Below, piece by piece: positions 48,700 to 60,785 of a stretch of DNA of 64,000 nt. The stretch is from NCBI GenBank assembly GCA_021442155.1, contig CM038221.1, positions 150,155,601 to 150,219,600 of the forward strand, read 5' to 3'. The first letter of the stretch is position 1. Each line of letters starts with the position of its first letter. A program made the translations under genes and the position numbers. The DNA is from Cymbidium sinense (taxonomy: Eukaryota > Streptophyta > Magnoliopsida > Asparagales > Orchidaceae). The notes under the pieces were generated by a model. That model did no database searches. It was not told the origin of the DNA and saw nothing but the letters and a program-made list of their open reading frames with translations.

Positions 48700-49140
48700 T
48701 TTTCATTTTAACATAGAACAAATTCATAATCAAAATTTCTTCTTTTCAATTTCATCAACTAAGTAACACACAAAATTTTTTATGATATAAGCGATGACAT
48801 AGATAAAAATGAGCATGTGTAGAGAAAATTAAAAACCCTAGATAGAACTTTCTCATTGTAAAGACAGTTCCATAAGCGGTCAGTTGACCATTCATCAATT
48901 TCTCGTTCCATGAGAACCACGACCACTCGGTAGCGGATCCACCATCGTTTCCGATCTCTCCCTCGCCACCACCAGTTTGTAACCTTTCCTCATGGCTCCA
49001 TAACCACCATTAATCTGACCACCACCTCCATATCCTTCTGCACCTTTAGATCCCCACCCAGTAATCACCGTCTCCACCTTCGCCTCCACTGCCAAATCTA
49101 AAATGTGCCTGGTTGACGGTTCATTTCATTAAGGTTCTAC
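48700..49140. other. Non-repetitive island inside the telomere-like array
   Basis: About 440 bases without TTTAGGG text. The right half (48900-49100) is C/G-rich compared with its surroundings. A 66-codon minus-strand frame (48895-49095) starts MAVEAKVETVITGWGSKGAE and is Gly-rich. I recognise no family. It could be a fragment of a host gene, or of a LINE or other element, carried into the array. Codon support is too weak to call a gene. Confidence 0.55.
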
Positions 49141-50187
49141 CCATTCTTAGGGTTTAGGTTTAGGATTAGGCTTATTAAGTTTTAGGGTTTAGATTTATTT
49201 TTTAATTTATTTAGTTACTTTAAATATAGGTTTAGGGTTTGGGGTTTAGGGTTTAAGGTTTAGGGGTAGGGTTTAGGGTTTAAAGATTAGGGCTTAGAGT
49301 TTAGCATTTAGGGTTTAGGGTTTAGGGTTTTAGGGTGTAGGGTTTTGGGTTTAGGGTTGTAGGTTTAGGGTTTAGAGTTTCAAGTTTAGGGTTAGTTTTA
49401 GAGTTTGAGGGATGGTTAATGTTTTTCTTTATTATTTTTTTATCATTTTTTTAATTTAGTTAACTCGTAGGTTTAGGTTTATTTAGTTTATTTTAATTTC
49501 TTTTAGTTTATTTTATTTTTTATTAAGAATTAGGTTTATTTTCTTTTTTTTAGTTTATTTATTTTAGGTTTTATTTCACTTTATTTTTTTAGGTTTAGGT
49601 TTAGGCTTAGGTTTATTTTTTCAGTGTTATTTTATTTTATTTTTTTTAGGTTTAGGTTTTTTTTTTTATTTTAGGTTTAGGTTTAGGATTTTACTTTATT
49701 TTATTAGGTTTAGGTTTTAGGTTTTATTTGAGGTTTATTTTTTAGGTTTTATTTTTTAGGTTTGGTTTATTTTAGTTTATTTTATTTTATTTATTTTTTG
49801 TTTAGGTTTAGGTTTTATTTCCTTTAGGTTTAGATTTAGGTTTTATTTATTTTAGTTTAGTTTATTTTAGTTTAGGTTTAGGTTTATTTTATTTTTATTT
49901 TAGGTTTAGTTTTTTTTTAGTTTAGGGTTTAGGCTTTATTTTTTATTTATGTTTAGGTTTTATTTTTTTGATTTATTATTTAGGTTTAGGTTTTTATTTT
50001 ATTTTTATTTTATTTTTTAAAGTTTATTTTATTTTTATTTTATGTTTACTTTTTATTTTATTTTTAGTTTAGTTTAGGTTTATATTTAATTTAGTTTAGT
50101 TTAGTTTTTTTTTTTCTTTTTAAGGTTAAGTTCAAGTTTAGGTTATAGTTTATCTTTAGTTTTTATTTTATTTTTGGTTTAAGATTT
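49141..50187 (+). repeat. Telomere-like array, right end up to the gap
   Basis: A dense TTTAGGG block (49200-49420), then a unit start at about 49427 (T-rich spacer followed by AATTTAGTTAACTCGTAGG), then degenerate TTTATTTT/TTTAGG text that runs into the N stretch. Confidence 0.88.
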
Positions 50188-50287
50188 NNNNNNNNNNNNN
50201 NNNNNNNNNNNNNNNNNNNNNNNNNNNNNNNNNNNNNNNNNNNNNNNNNNNNNNNNNNNNNNNNNNNNNNNNNNNNNNNNNNNNNNN
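50188..50287. other. Assembly gap of exactly 100 N
   Basis: One hundred N in a row, the usual placeholder for a gap of unknown size. The telomere-like array runs into it on the left and the LTR of copy 3, already truncated, emerges on the right. The outer roughly 2.4 kb of that LTR is missing here. Confidence 0.99.
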
Positions 50288-53200
50288 ATAATTTTTGGGG
50301 TGTTTCCTTAGCTATTCCCTAAATCCCTTTTTTTCCTTAATCTCTCTTAATTAAGGGTTAATTTAATTATCCCCTTAATTAATTTCTAAAAAATTCTAAA
50401 ATTTCTAGAACATAATTAATCTACTTTGGGTAGATGCTTAGCTGTTTAATAGCCTAAGTTCAATTAAGGAAATCAAAACCCAATTCATATGTATGAAAGG
50501 GTATTTTGAAATTACTTAAGCTAAACCCCTTAGCTTAATTAACCATTAATCATGAACCAAATTGCATTAGGCCCTTTTCTTCTTAGGTGCATTCTAAATT
50601 TAAATTCCTTGTGAGTTTTTATGTCATCTCATTGGCTCATAATTATTTGGTTAACTATGCTAAGGTGGTCTAGGTAAGGGTTAATTAATTTGCTTAATTC
50701 ATTCATTAACCTAATTAATACATAAAAATAAATCTAGTCATCTAAATATTAAAAAAATATTAAACATATGTGGGAATGGGTTAGGAATAAAAACTCAACT
50801 CACATTTTCAAAATTAAATCAAACTCCAAACTAAACAAAATCACAAATTCACTTTGATTTATTTTAAACTTTCTCATTTCATGAGAATGTCTTTCAGATT
50901 TAATTAAAGTGAGTGTTTACATACTTTCATTGCTTTGATTTTTTTCCCCAACATGTTAAATTTGTATGTCATGTGATTTCATGCATTCATATTTTTCAAA
51001 ATTCAAATTTAAAAATAAAATTGTTTACTTTATGTCAAATTTGCATGTATTGGCTAAAATAGAAATCTGAGCAGCTATTATCACTACTAAATCTAAATTA
51101 TTTTCAAAATATTTAAATCAATGATCAAATATAAAAGTGTGCTACTTATATTTTAATTGTAATCTTGCATGTGAAGAATATATGGATGTGCTAAGCTTAG
51201 GTTTCCTTTCTCCCTTATGATTGGTATAATTTTGAATAGGAATTTGGTGAGATGTATTGTTCATTTGAAAAGAACTTAGCAATCACCTAATTTCATATCC
51301 TATTCATCCCTATGCTATCACCTAAGAAGGGCTACCTATACTTGCATACATAAATTGCATAAACAAAATGAATCCATTAATAGAACTTTTGCATTCTTCT
51401 TTTCCATTTATTTCTTTTATACATATGTTTGTATTTAAGGAAAGTGGTATATTAGTCTAGACTACCCTGAGATTGTGAGGCTTTAAGTAGCCCTAAGTAG
51501 GTCTTGTACCTTACATCTCTGGTTAACAATGGTGTTGTACTAACTTATTACTTTCTTACTTTCATGTGTGTATGCGAAAAATTGGGTAAAGAAACCCTTT
51601 TCTACTAAAGAAAATCATGCATCTTAATCTTCTAAATTTCCTTAAATGGATTATTTAGCATGCATCATAAAGTATGTTAAATATTCTCATTTGTATGTAT
51701 AGATATGCTTAGGATTCATTCATGTGCATGTTATATATGTTGGGAAAGAAATGAAGTGATGTGTATTATATGAATTTAATTCACTTTATTTAATCTTAAA
51801 ATGCCTTTCTTTTTGAATTTATTTGTTTAGAGTTTATCTAAACTTAGGATTAATTAAAAGATTTAATCAAAACATTCACCTAAACAAAATCAAAATGTGA
51901 ATCTACTTTAGAAATTACTTAAGTTAGGGAAGGAAAGAGAAGTTCACTTCTCTTTCCTTTTCATCATAACTTAGTAATTAATTGTAGGATTCACTTGAAC
52001 TTAGTCAAAACATGAAATAAAATCAACCCAAAATAATTAAAAAACTTAAATGAAACCCTCCTCTAAGTAAAATTTATGTTTTACACTTAGAAAAATTTGA
52101 ACCTAAAGCTATAAGCATACAAACTTTCAAAGCATTCTAAGTCACCATTTCTAGCTTTAGATTTGGACAGTGCATGGTTTGATATTTTATTTTGTTTTGT
52201 GATATATATTTTATACTGGATGTTAGGGTGTATGCTCATAGAATGAATGGTAGGATGCTCTTAGTCTAGCTATTTTTTTCTGCAGGGGATTGTGCTTAAG
52301 GGGTGTTATCATAAATAAAAATATAAATGCTTTTGCTTTGAGGTGCTTTATACCCCTAAGCATAATCCAATAGGACAAGTGGACTTAGTCACCCATGTGT
52401 GGGGTGATAAGTCCAATATACATGGATTTGTGTGGTTTGTTTTATTTTGCAGTGTTAGTTAGATTTCCATTCTTTTCCTTTTCATGTAAATTTGTGCAAT
52501 TAGGATTTTGGAATGATTGTTATTATCATTATCATTCTATCTTATGCACCATGTGAAGCCTTGGAGCATCTACCTTCCAACCATCCAAAAGAAGGAAGAA
52601 GAAAGAAGAAAAAGAAAAGAAGAAAGAAGAAGAAATGAAGAAGACCCCATAATAATGAATTCCTTGCTTAATTGTATTTAATTTATTTATAATTGGTTGT
52701 ATAAGGGTAGAGCTTGCTACCCATATTTGTATTTTGGGTTTGTGCGATGGTGCTCGACCATAACAGCCTTTTATTCTTTTTACGATTAGCTTCATAAATT
52801 GATTGATGATTTATTTAGCTTTTGCATTAAGTGGCATCTTTTCCTAGTTTCTTCCTTGCTTTATGTATGTCCTGGATGTGGATTAGGCTCTTTAGGAAAA
52901 AATAAATCTTTTACCAAACTTAACAACTCAAAATTAAAATAAAGAACTCATAACCTCACCTAAAGCTTAGATTTAAAATCAAGATAAAAGAATTAGCAAC
53001 TCTTTAGATGGATGAGTATTTCTTTTACAATATCATGCATAAATGCATCTTATTTCACTCTTGATTGGAGGGCTTCCACCTTTGCCAGAGAAACTTGGCT
53101 TGACCTTTGAGTGCCATTTTGGAAACTCACCTCCTTCCTTCTCACTGATTTTGGCTAATAACCTTATTTCTCATGCATTAGTCATATGAATCCTATTAGC

Positions 53201-54256
53201 ATGATTTAAAATAATTATCCAAAAAATGAAAACAAAATGAAATTTGAATTGCATTAGATTTAGGTCATTTAGAGCATGTCCCTACATGATCTAATATCTT
53301 TAGAGAGTGAGTTTAAACACTTAGTCTCTTTCTAAATAAATAATAGCATAACTATCTTGCATAAGAATAAAGACTCCCCTACATGTATTTAAATTTGTAG
53401 GAGGAGTTAGTGGGCGGCCACCACCAGGAGGTTGGAAGTCCAAGCCGTTGGGTGGTTTGTTCTCTCTTGTAGACAAAGCAAATACCCATTTTTGCCTTAG
53501 ATTTAGGTTGTGCTTTCAGCCCTCGCCAAAGCTCCCTAGATTTAGGTTCTGAGGTTGCTTCTCCCCTTTGTGGGCCATAAGCTTAAATCATTACCTCTTA
53601 GACATTTCCTTAATCTTGTGTTAAGGAATCATAAGTCCTAAATTTCTAATAAAAAATTTAACTCAAACAAACTAAATCAATTTAAAAATATAAAGCCCAA
53701 TGGAAAATTTGAGAAGCTCATTAGGTTTCCTAACATCATGGACATCTCCTACTTATCTTCCATTTTGGCTTCGATAATAACTCCCCTCTTTGATCAATCC
53801 CATTTGATCTTCAAAATTGAACCAATCAATTGATAATCCTTTCTATTGAAATTTTTGAAGACAATGATCATTTACCTTAATCGAGAGTTTTTCTAAGGAA
53901 TCCCCATTCCTTAGGATGTAATTAACTATGGGGGCTTGCCCCTATAAGGAACTTAACAAACCCGATTTAAAATAAATCCTACTTTACTTTTCCATATAAA
54001 GTAGGAGAAGAATCTATGGTACATATGCATACCCATCGTCCTTAGGAGTCCCTATTAAGGTGATTAGGTTTATTAAAGGGTAATGACTTCTATCTTTTGA
54101 GATAGTACATTATTCCTTGATGACGTACTCGATCACCTAAATAAGTACATCTGTGGATATATGTGACGTCCTAAAAAGATGAATTTTTGTAGTCTTATCT
54201 TTCTTTTCTCCCCACAGATTTGAAAGGCCCCTCCTATAGAAATTTTTCACCAACAA
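50288..54256 (+). mobile_element. 5' LTR of Tat copy 3 (3' two thirds, cut by the gap)
   Basis: Reverse match of 26136-29990. Matching landmarks are the purine tract at 52570-52645, the CACCCATGTGTGGGGTG palindrome-like motif at about 52391, and GGCTAATAACCTTATTTCTCATGCATTAG near 53153 in two pieces. It ends with AAATTTTTCACCA near 54254, where copies 1 and 2 have a primer-binding site; copy 3 has none. There is no coding content; the minus-strand frame at 52532-52795 reflects the purine tract. Confidence 0.85.
52570..52645 (+). repeat. Purine tract (GAA-rich) in the LTR, copy 3
   Basis: An almost uninterrupted A/G run of about 75 bases made of GAAGAA and AAAGAAG words, equivalent to 27620-27690 on the other strand in copy 2. 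Confidence 0.8.
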
Positions 54257-54259
54257 AGC

Positions 54260-54860
54260 CCCTAAGTCTTCCAATGATATGAAGTTGATGAAGAACTTGA
54301 GGAGAATTCATACAAAGAATTAATGGAATTACCTTTTGATTGGTACCCACCTTGTGTTATTAATCTTGCAAAGAAGGGTTTGATTCCTCACTCATGGTCT
54401 AAGCACAGGTCAGACTACTTTGAAAAACTATGGAACAACATAGGCAGGGATGCATGATCAAGATCAGGACTAGGATTTGAGTGAGTCGATGAGATGATTC
54501 GCTTAGTTTTCACTAGCCATCTGTAGTTTGATAGCTTCTTTTCACACCAAATCAACTCTTATGAGGATGTGTGTTTAGAAACATCAGATGATCCAGATGA
54601 TCTCTAAATCAAAGATGCACCACCAAAATTTGAAGAAGAGATTCATTCAATAATAAACAAACTTAAAGAAATCAACCTTGGGATAGAAGAAAATCCACGC
54701 CTGTTATACATCAGTTCATTGCTGAATGAAAAAGAAACTAATGATTTAGTTAGGCTATGGACTGAGTTTAAGGACTGCTTTGCATGCAATTATGAAGAGA
54801 TGCCCGAATTATCTCTTGATATAGCAATCCACAAGCTAGCAATAGATCCCAGCACTAACC
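54260..54860 (+). pseudogene. Protease-RT linker relic, Tat copy 3
   Basis: The frame at 54719-54919 gives LVRLWTEFKDCFACNYEEMP, the conserved segment before gypsy RT. Upstream are acidic pieces matching copy 1 at 2880-3312, for example the EEEIHSIINKLKEINL-like run, in broken frames. Confidence 0.75.
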
Positions 54861-55500
54861 CTATCAAGAAAGCTCTTGGATGCATGCGATTAGAAATCGA
54901 ACAACATGTCATTTTTTAAGTCAAGAAACTGATTGATGCTCATTTCATCGTGGAAGAAAATATATACTTGGTTAGCTATCTCCAGTTAAGAAGAAGAATG
55001 GCCAAATTTGTATTTGCATTAATTTTAGGGACTTAAATAAGGCATGTCCTAAGGATGAGTTTCCTCTTCCTATACTAGAATTAGTGGTGGACATCGCCTC
55101 ATCTCATGTAGTTTTCTCCTTCATGGATGGGTCATCTGGCTACAACCAAATCAAGATGGCCCCCGAGGATGAAAGAAACATTGCCTTTCATACTCGATCG
55201 ATTATTATAGGGTCATGCCGACCTTAAAAATGGTGCTACATACCCAATGGGCCATGACTCATCTTTAATGAACTCATCATCCATCATCGGTTGAGTGCTA
55301 TGTTGATGATCTAGTAGTCAAGAGTAGAGAAAAGAAACCATCTCTTTGACTTGAGAGTAGTTTTCGAATGATTAAGATAATAGTACCTCAAAATGAATCC
55401 CCTGAAGTGTGCATTCGGAGTAGCTTCAAGGAAATTCCTTGGATTGTTGTCCGACACCTGAGAATAGAAATAGATCCGAAAAAGATCAAAACTATCTTAG
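54861..55500 (+). pseudogene. Reverse transcriptase relic, Tat copy 3
   Basis: Readable motifs in order: the QHVIF/AKYPTW-like start (54900-54980), NFRDLNKACPKDEFPLP (55020-55070), SFMDGSSGYNQIKMAPEDE (55118-55165) and the catalytic YVDD at 55299-55310 followed by DLVVKSR. This is the cleanest RT of the three copies, but at least three frame changes and stops remain. Confidence 0.88.
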
Positions 55501-55900
55501 AAATGCACATCTTAAGAGTTTAACTAACTCGGATCTTTCCAAGGATAGTTGGTACAAGATGATTTATTTCCAACATATCGGAGATGCAAGCCATTCTCAA
55601 CACTTGTCAACAAGGATGCCAAGTTCAAGTGGGATGACAAGTTATGACCTTTGAAGATATCAAACAAGATTTGGTGAAGCCAGTTCTAACTATCCCGAGA
55701 GGCCATTCATCCTCTACATTCGCATTGGATGACTCTCTCGGTGCTTTGTTGGACCAAGCCAACAAAGGGAAGGAGAACACTCTCTCTACTATCTCGATTT
55801 CTCTGACAAACTATCCACCTATTGAGAAACATTGCCTAGCTTTGATCTTTGCCTCCCAAAAGCTATGACACTATATGCTTTCTCATATGGTGAACTTGAT
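55501..55900 (+). pseudogene. RNase H domain relic, Tat copy 3
   Basis: The 55644-55868 frame contains the domain core: ALDDSLGALLDQANKGKENT and NYPPIEKHCLALIFASQKL. It is preceded by the short FEDIKQDLVKPV connection. A frameshift near 55870 separates the C-terminal part. Confidence 0.85.
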
Positions 55901-56560
55901 TTCCAGAATAATCCACTGCAGTATCTCATGACACGGCCAACACTATCCAGACATCTGGCATGATGGTCCATGATTCTCTTGTAGTTTGATATCACATTCT
56001 CACCCCCAGGTGGTAAAAAGATAAGCAAATTTTTTAGCGGACATCCACTTCCTGATTCTCCATTTAGTGATGACCTCCCTGATGAATAAATCATGAACTT
56101 AGGGGAGGTTGACAACTATCGATGAGAGATGTATTTTGATGGTGCAGCTTCTATCATAAATGGGAAGCACCACGATCTACTCTTCCGGGAAAGGAAGGGG
56201 TAGGAATAGTTCTCTTAACTCTAGATCACGATATGATGAGAATCTCATACTATCTTTCCAATCCCTACACCAATAATGAAGCCGAGTATGAGGCTTTGAT
56301 TGATGATCTAGAGTTAGCTATCATAATATGTGTCAAGAGCATCAACATCTTTGGGCATTCTCAGTTGGTCATCAATCAGATTGCTGGGTCCTAAAAGGTT
56401 CTCAAACCCAAGCTTCTTCATTACCACGAGTATACCATGAAGCTGTTGGTCCAAATCCCCAAAGTCACCATCTACAAGATTCTCTGAGTAGAGAATGCAG
56501 TAGCAGATGCATTGGCCAAACTTGCCAAAAGAATTGGCATGTCCAGAAGATGAGTCCATT
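55901..56560 (+). pseudogene. Tether and aRNH relic, Tat copy 3
   Basis: At 56040-56090 the tether reads GHPLPDSPFSDDLPDE. The aRNH begins near 56130 with a FDGAAS-type first strand holding the first catalytic Asp. Next come EAEYEALIDDLELA-like text near 56285 and SINIFGHSQLVINQIAGS at 56335-56390, where the expected GDSQLV has His for Asp. It ends with AVADALAKLAK near 56500-56530. This is the best evidence in the window that the family carries the second RNase H typical of Tat. Confidence 0.82.
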
Positions 56561-57902
56561 CTAATAAGGGTCCAAAATAAACAAGTCCTATCCTTTATTG
56601 ATGCTAAACTCATCGAGAGTCTTTCTCTTGAAGGGGGAGGTTGATGTTTCCTATAAGGACAAGGAGCTGGATTAGAGGCAATAGTTTATAGACTATTTGA
56701 AAACTGGAAAACTACCTCAAGAAAAGTCACAAGCCCATCTGGTGAAATAGAGAGCTCTCTCCTATGCTCTCATCGATGACACTCTATACGGACAATCCTT
56801 TGACCAAATGTGGTTATGTTGTTTAGATAAGCATGAAGCCCATGAAATTATAACTGAGGTACATTCAGGTCTATACGGAGCACACCAATCTGGTCCGAAG
56901 ATGAAGACAAAGATTAAGAGATTATGATACTACTGGCCTTCGATGATTACATACTGCATGGATGTAGCTAGGAGATGCCATCAGTGTTAGGTACACGGTG
57001 TGGTCTTACATCAACCACCAAATATTCTACATCCTACATTAGCTTCATGGCCATTTGAGTGTTGGGGTACTAATATTGTGGGCTTGATCGATCCTCCTTC
57101 TTCTAAGGGTCTTCGATTCATCTTAACTACCATCGACTACTTTTCCAAGTGGGCGAAGATAATCCCACTTAGAGAGGTCACAAAATAAGTGCTTTAGTTT
57201 TTTAGGAACCATATCGTATATAGGTTCAAGGTGCCTCGATGAATTATATATAATATTGTATTCAAAAGCACCAAGATCAACAGCTTCGCCAGAAGACATG
57301 GTATAGATTTGAGATACTCCACAATCTACTACCCCAGAGCAAATGGCTTAGTAGAAGCATTCAAAAAACTCTCATCAAAATACTAAAGAAGACTCTTGAT
57401 GACAATAAGCACAGTAAAATGAGCAGTTGGTTGAAGCCTTGTACTGCACCATCTAACTCCAACTCAATCTATCCCATTTTCCTTAGTGTATGGGTCCGAA
57501 GCTGTTCTACCTTTAGAAGTTTAACTCCCATCACTAAGGATAACATTGGGTAGAAAGATCACTACAGAGCAGAATGCAAAGTTGTGGTTAAAAGAGCTTG
57601 AAGATTTGGAGGAGAGTTGCCTATGGGCATGCTAGAACCTTGACTTGTACAAGGAGAAAATGATTCAAGCTCACAACAAGCTGGTTCGCCCTAGGTCTTT
57701 CCAAGTAGGAGAACTTGTATTTGTCCTAAGGAGACCAATTGTTGCCCATCGAAAGATGGGAGGCAAGTTTGAACCCACTTAGGAAGGCCCCTATTTCATA
57801 GAGAAGGCCTACCAAGGAAGATCTTATCAGCTTATTGATTGTAAAGGGGAACACCCAATGCTTCCAATTAATAGGCTCTATTTGAAGAAATATTATCCAT
57901 AA
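56561..57902 (+). pseudogene. Integrase relic, Tat copy 3
   Basis: The zinc-binding motif reads HEAHEIITEVHSGLYGAHQ and CMDVARRCHQC, with a stop two positions later. The frame at 57000-57188 holds the first catalytic Asp in LTTIDYFSKWAKIIPLREV. The second catalytic segment is destroyed (IIYNIVFKSTK in place of an Asp-Asn-Gly run). The Glu segment ANGLVEAFK is kept at 57345. The C-terminal domain runs to LYLKKYYP near 57900, and there is no chromodomain. Confidence 0.88.
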
Positions 57903-60785
57903 AACATGTTTGAAAATAATTGTCAATAAAAGAACAAAAATTTGATTTCATTTCATCAAAATCTTCTCTCTTCTTTTGAAGCGTTGTTTGCTTGTTTTTG
58001 TGAATGCCATGATGTCTAGGATATAGTGTAAGATTCCCTAAGCATCCTATCTCTCTTTCACAAACATAATCAAACACAATCTCCCATTCTATTAGAATAG
58101 GTATGAGAGAACCCAAGAGGCATCCTAGTTTGATTAACAACTGAGTTAGGTATAAGAGAACCGACATCCTTTCTTAGTGGGATATCCTGGTTGCCATCCA
58201 TGGCACCATTTCATCAAAATCCCCAGTGTGTTTAAGGTAAGTGTAAGAGAACCCGAGAGGCACCTTATTTCTATAACACAAGCATAAGAACAAACAAAAA
58301 TCTTTTATCTTAGATTACTTTGATGTGGGAGCAGGCCCCTATGACACTCACTCATTATTACTCTAGGTATCTACATGCTACCTCGCTAGTATGTCACCCC
58401 AGTGGTCACTTGTTTGGAAGATGTGAGTCCTCACGCATTCTTCTTAACTTGACCATTGCAAACTAACGGGCACCTTGTTAGTATGGTAGACTTCACTGCC
58501 CAGCCAGTAAGCTACCTCATGTTGATTTTGTTTAAGAGGATGTGAGTCCCCGAGCTTTCTTCTTGAACTAATCATCATGATCTAAATTGAGTATATTTGA
58601 GGTTTAGGATAAGTCCCCCAGGCTCCTTCCCTCTTACTACATTTGAGTCGATATATGTCTCTCGTGGCATTCACTCTAGTCTAGTCGGATACTATCAAAC
58701 CGAAGATAGACTATCCCATTAGTTCCACTATGGGAGGATGTGAGTCCCCAGTTTTCTTCTTAGGGTGATTGTTTACACAAAACCAGGTTGGTTGATGTTC
58801 GCTATGCTAATAGTGACTCACTTGGTGGATACACCATTGTTGGTAGATGTGAGTCCCCATACTTTCTCCTTGAGTTGACCACCAAATACCTATTCGATGA
58901 CTAATCATGTCATCTTCTCCAAGGTTTTAGATCAAGCCCTTACCAGTCCCTCTCCCTATGGGAATTCTATTTGGATCACATTCTCTGCGACCTTATTTAG
59001 ACGCTACCCAGGTTACTCTTGAATTGGACAATCCCCCTTTCCTAGTAGCCACCCCTGTGGTTGGAGAATTTGTTCAGCGGATGTGCAGATTCTCTCCTGG
59101 TTTAGTAAATCTAAGATAGGTCTAGGCTGATATAAGCTCCTTCTCAGTTTGATCCCTCACAAACCAATAGAGTCCATGTTAAAACAAACTAAACAAATAA
59201 ATATATTTTCTTGTGGATTAGGAATTCAAGCCCCTAAGGGCCCTCTTTTCCCAAGCAGGCATCCTATCTTTAGGACAGTGTCAACAGAACTCTCTATAGG
59301 AATTGCCTGACTACCTGAGTTGAGATAAATCCCCGGGTCGGTACTCACTCCGTAGTCGCTCTTAGGTCAGGTTCAATCTATTTTTCCATAAGCAGGTTAC
59401 CCTGACTGCCATTCCCCTTTGGAAGATGTAAGACTATGACACATTCTTTCTAGCATGAATGTCGCAAATCGACAAGCAGCCCTAGGTCGAGTTCAATTTG
59501 TTGCCCACAGCAACTGATCGCCCCATTGGTCTTTTGTAGTGCAAGATCTGAGTCCCCGAGCTTTCTTCCCTTGAATTGATCATTGCAAATCGAAAGGCAC
59601 TCCTTTGGTCAGATAGTTCTTCCATCGTCTGGGAAGCAACTCCCTTTGGTTCAGTAAATCTGAGATAGGTCTAGGTTAATATAAGCTCCTTCTCAGTGTG
59701 ATCCATCACAAACCAATGGAATCCATAAAAATATAGTTAAAAAAATGAAAATAATCTTGTTTGAGCTTATTTAAGTCCTCCAGCGGCATTCACTCAATAG
59801 TCAGCCCTAGGTCAGGTTTGATTTGTTACACAAGCAATCGATCACCCCAATGGTTCCTTATTTTGGAAGACGTGAGTCCCCGTGCTTTCTTCCTAACTTG
59901 ACCCACGCTTTCTTCCTTTTGGTTGGCTAGTCCTGCTATGTATTTAGCAGACCACCCCTTTGGATTGATAAATTTGAGTTAGGTCTAGGCCTTCATGGCT
60001 CCTACTCTGTACGATCCATCGTAAATGAACATGATCCATCTCAAGATCCAAAATCTAAAAAAATCTGAAACAAATTCAACCTTCCTCCCTTGGTGGAGTG
60101 AAATAAACAAACAAAATAATCAATCAATCCAAATAAAAATCTTTTGCTTCCCCTCAGTGATACAAGTCTTTCTAGCTTCCCAACAGATCAAGAATTCTAA
60201 TCCCTCAATGGATTTCACAACCTTTCCTCCCTTGTGGTTGACTTGAACTTGCCTCCCTAGTGAAGAGTTCACTTTTGTATCCCTGGTGGAGTCAAAACAA
60301 ACACAATTTAACAAACAACAAATTGAATCAAATCAATTTTTCTCCCCAGTTAGATTCAAATCAAACCTCTCATCCCTTTGTGGATGATTTCAACCTGCTT
60401 CCCTAGTGGAAGGTTCACATACTTTATCCCTAGTGGATTACTCCTCCCCTCTCTTATGTCCATGACATAAGTAGAGTCATATTCCTTCTACACGTTGGGT
60501 TAAGAGTAGATCGTCTCTATTAGTGCTTGTGATTGTTTGATATTGTTGATTGTTTCAGTCAACACCAATACATGTGGTGTTCCTTTCCAGTCACACCATA
60601 CCTATTGGGCTCACTTTGTTGACCTCATTTTTAGGATGAGCTCCGCAACCCCTCCATCTTAGGCATAGGACTTCTCTTAGAATTTAAGAGTTTCTTTGTC
60701 TTAAGACACATCTAGTGATTAGGTGGACACTCAACCTAACCCTAGAGGTCGAGAAGAGTTATCCATAGGATTAGGTTATGCCTTA
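57903..60785 (+). repeat. Module C: composite tandem repeats after pol, Tat copy 3
   Basis: It begins with four short units (GTAAGAGAACCCGAGAGGCACC-like) at 58020-58280. Then come recurrent phrases such as GATGTGAGTCCCCGAGCTTTC near 58430, 58550, 58740, 58850, 59545 and 59870, and ATAAGCTCCTTCTCAGT near 59130 and 59680. The last part (59880-60480) is less repetitive, with CTTCCCTAGTGGA words. It continues to 60785 with unique text for which I have no match in the other copies. No genes; the frames at 60025-60246 are compositional. Confidence 0.8.

Larger units (their letters stand above)
54257..57902 (+). mobile_element. Tat copy 3 internal region: pol without gag
   Basis: The LTR end is joined directly to the segment upstream of RT. 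The text CCTAAGTCTTCC at 54260 corresponds to about 19045 in copy 2. Primer-binding site, hairpin leader, gag, zinc knuckle and most of the protease, about 7 kb in copy 2, are missing. The rest of pol is collinear with copies 1 and 2 up to LYLKKYYP near 57900. It cannot have moved by its own proteins after this deletion, nor reverse-transcribed without a primer-binding site. Confidence 0.88.

Noticed and set aside
52570..52645. Polypurine tract priming plus-strand synthesis
   Set aside because: It lies upstream of the primer-binding site end of the LTR, inside the LTR in both copies, not just before a 3' LTR.
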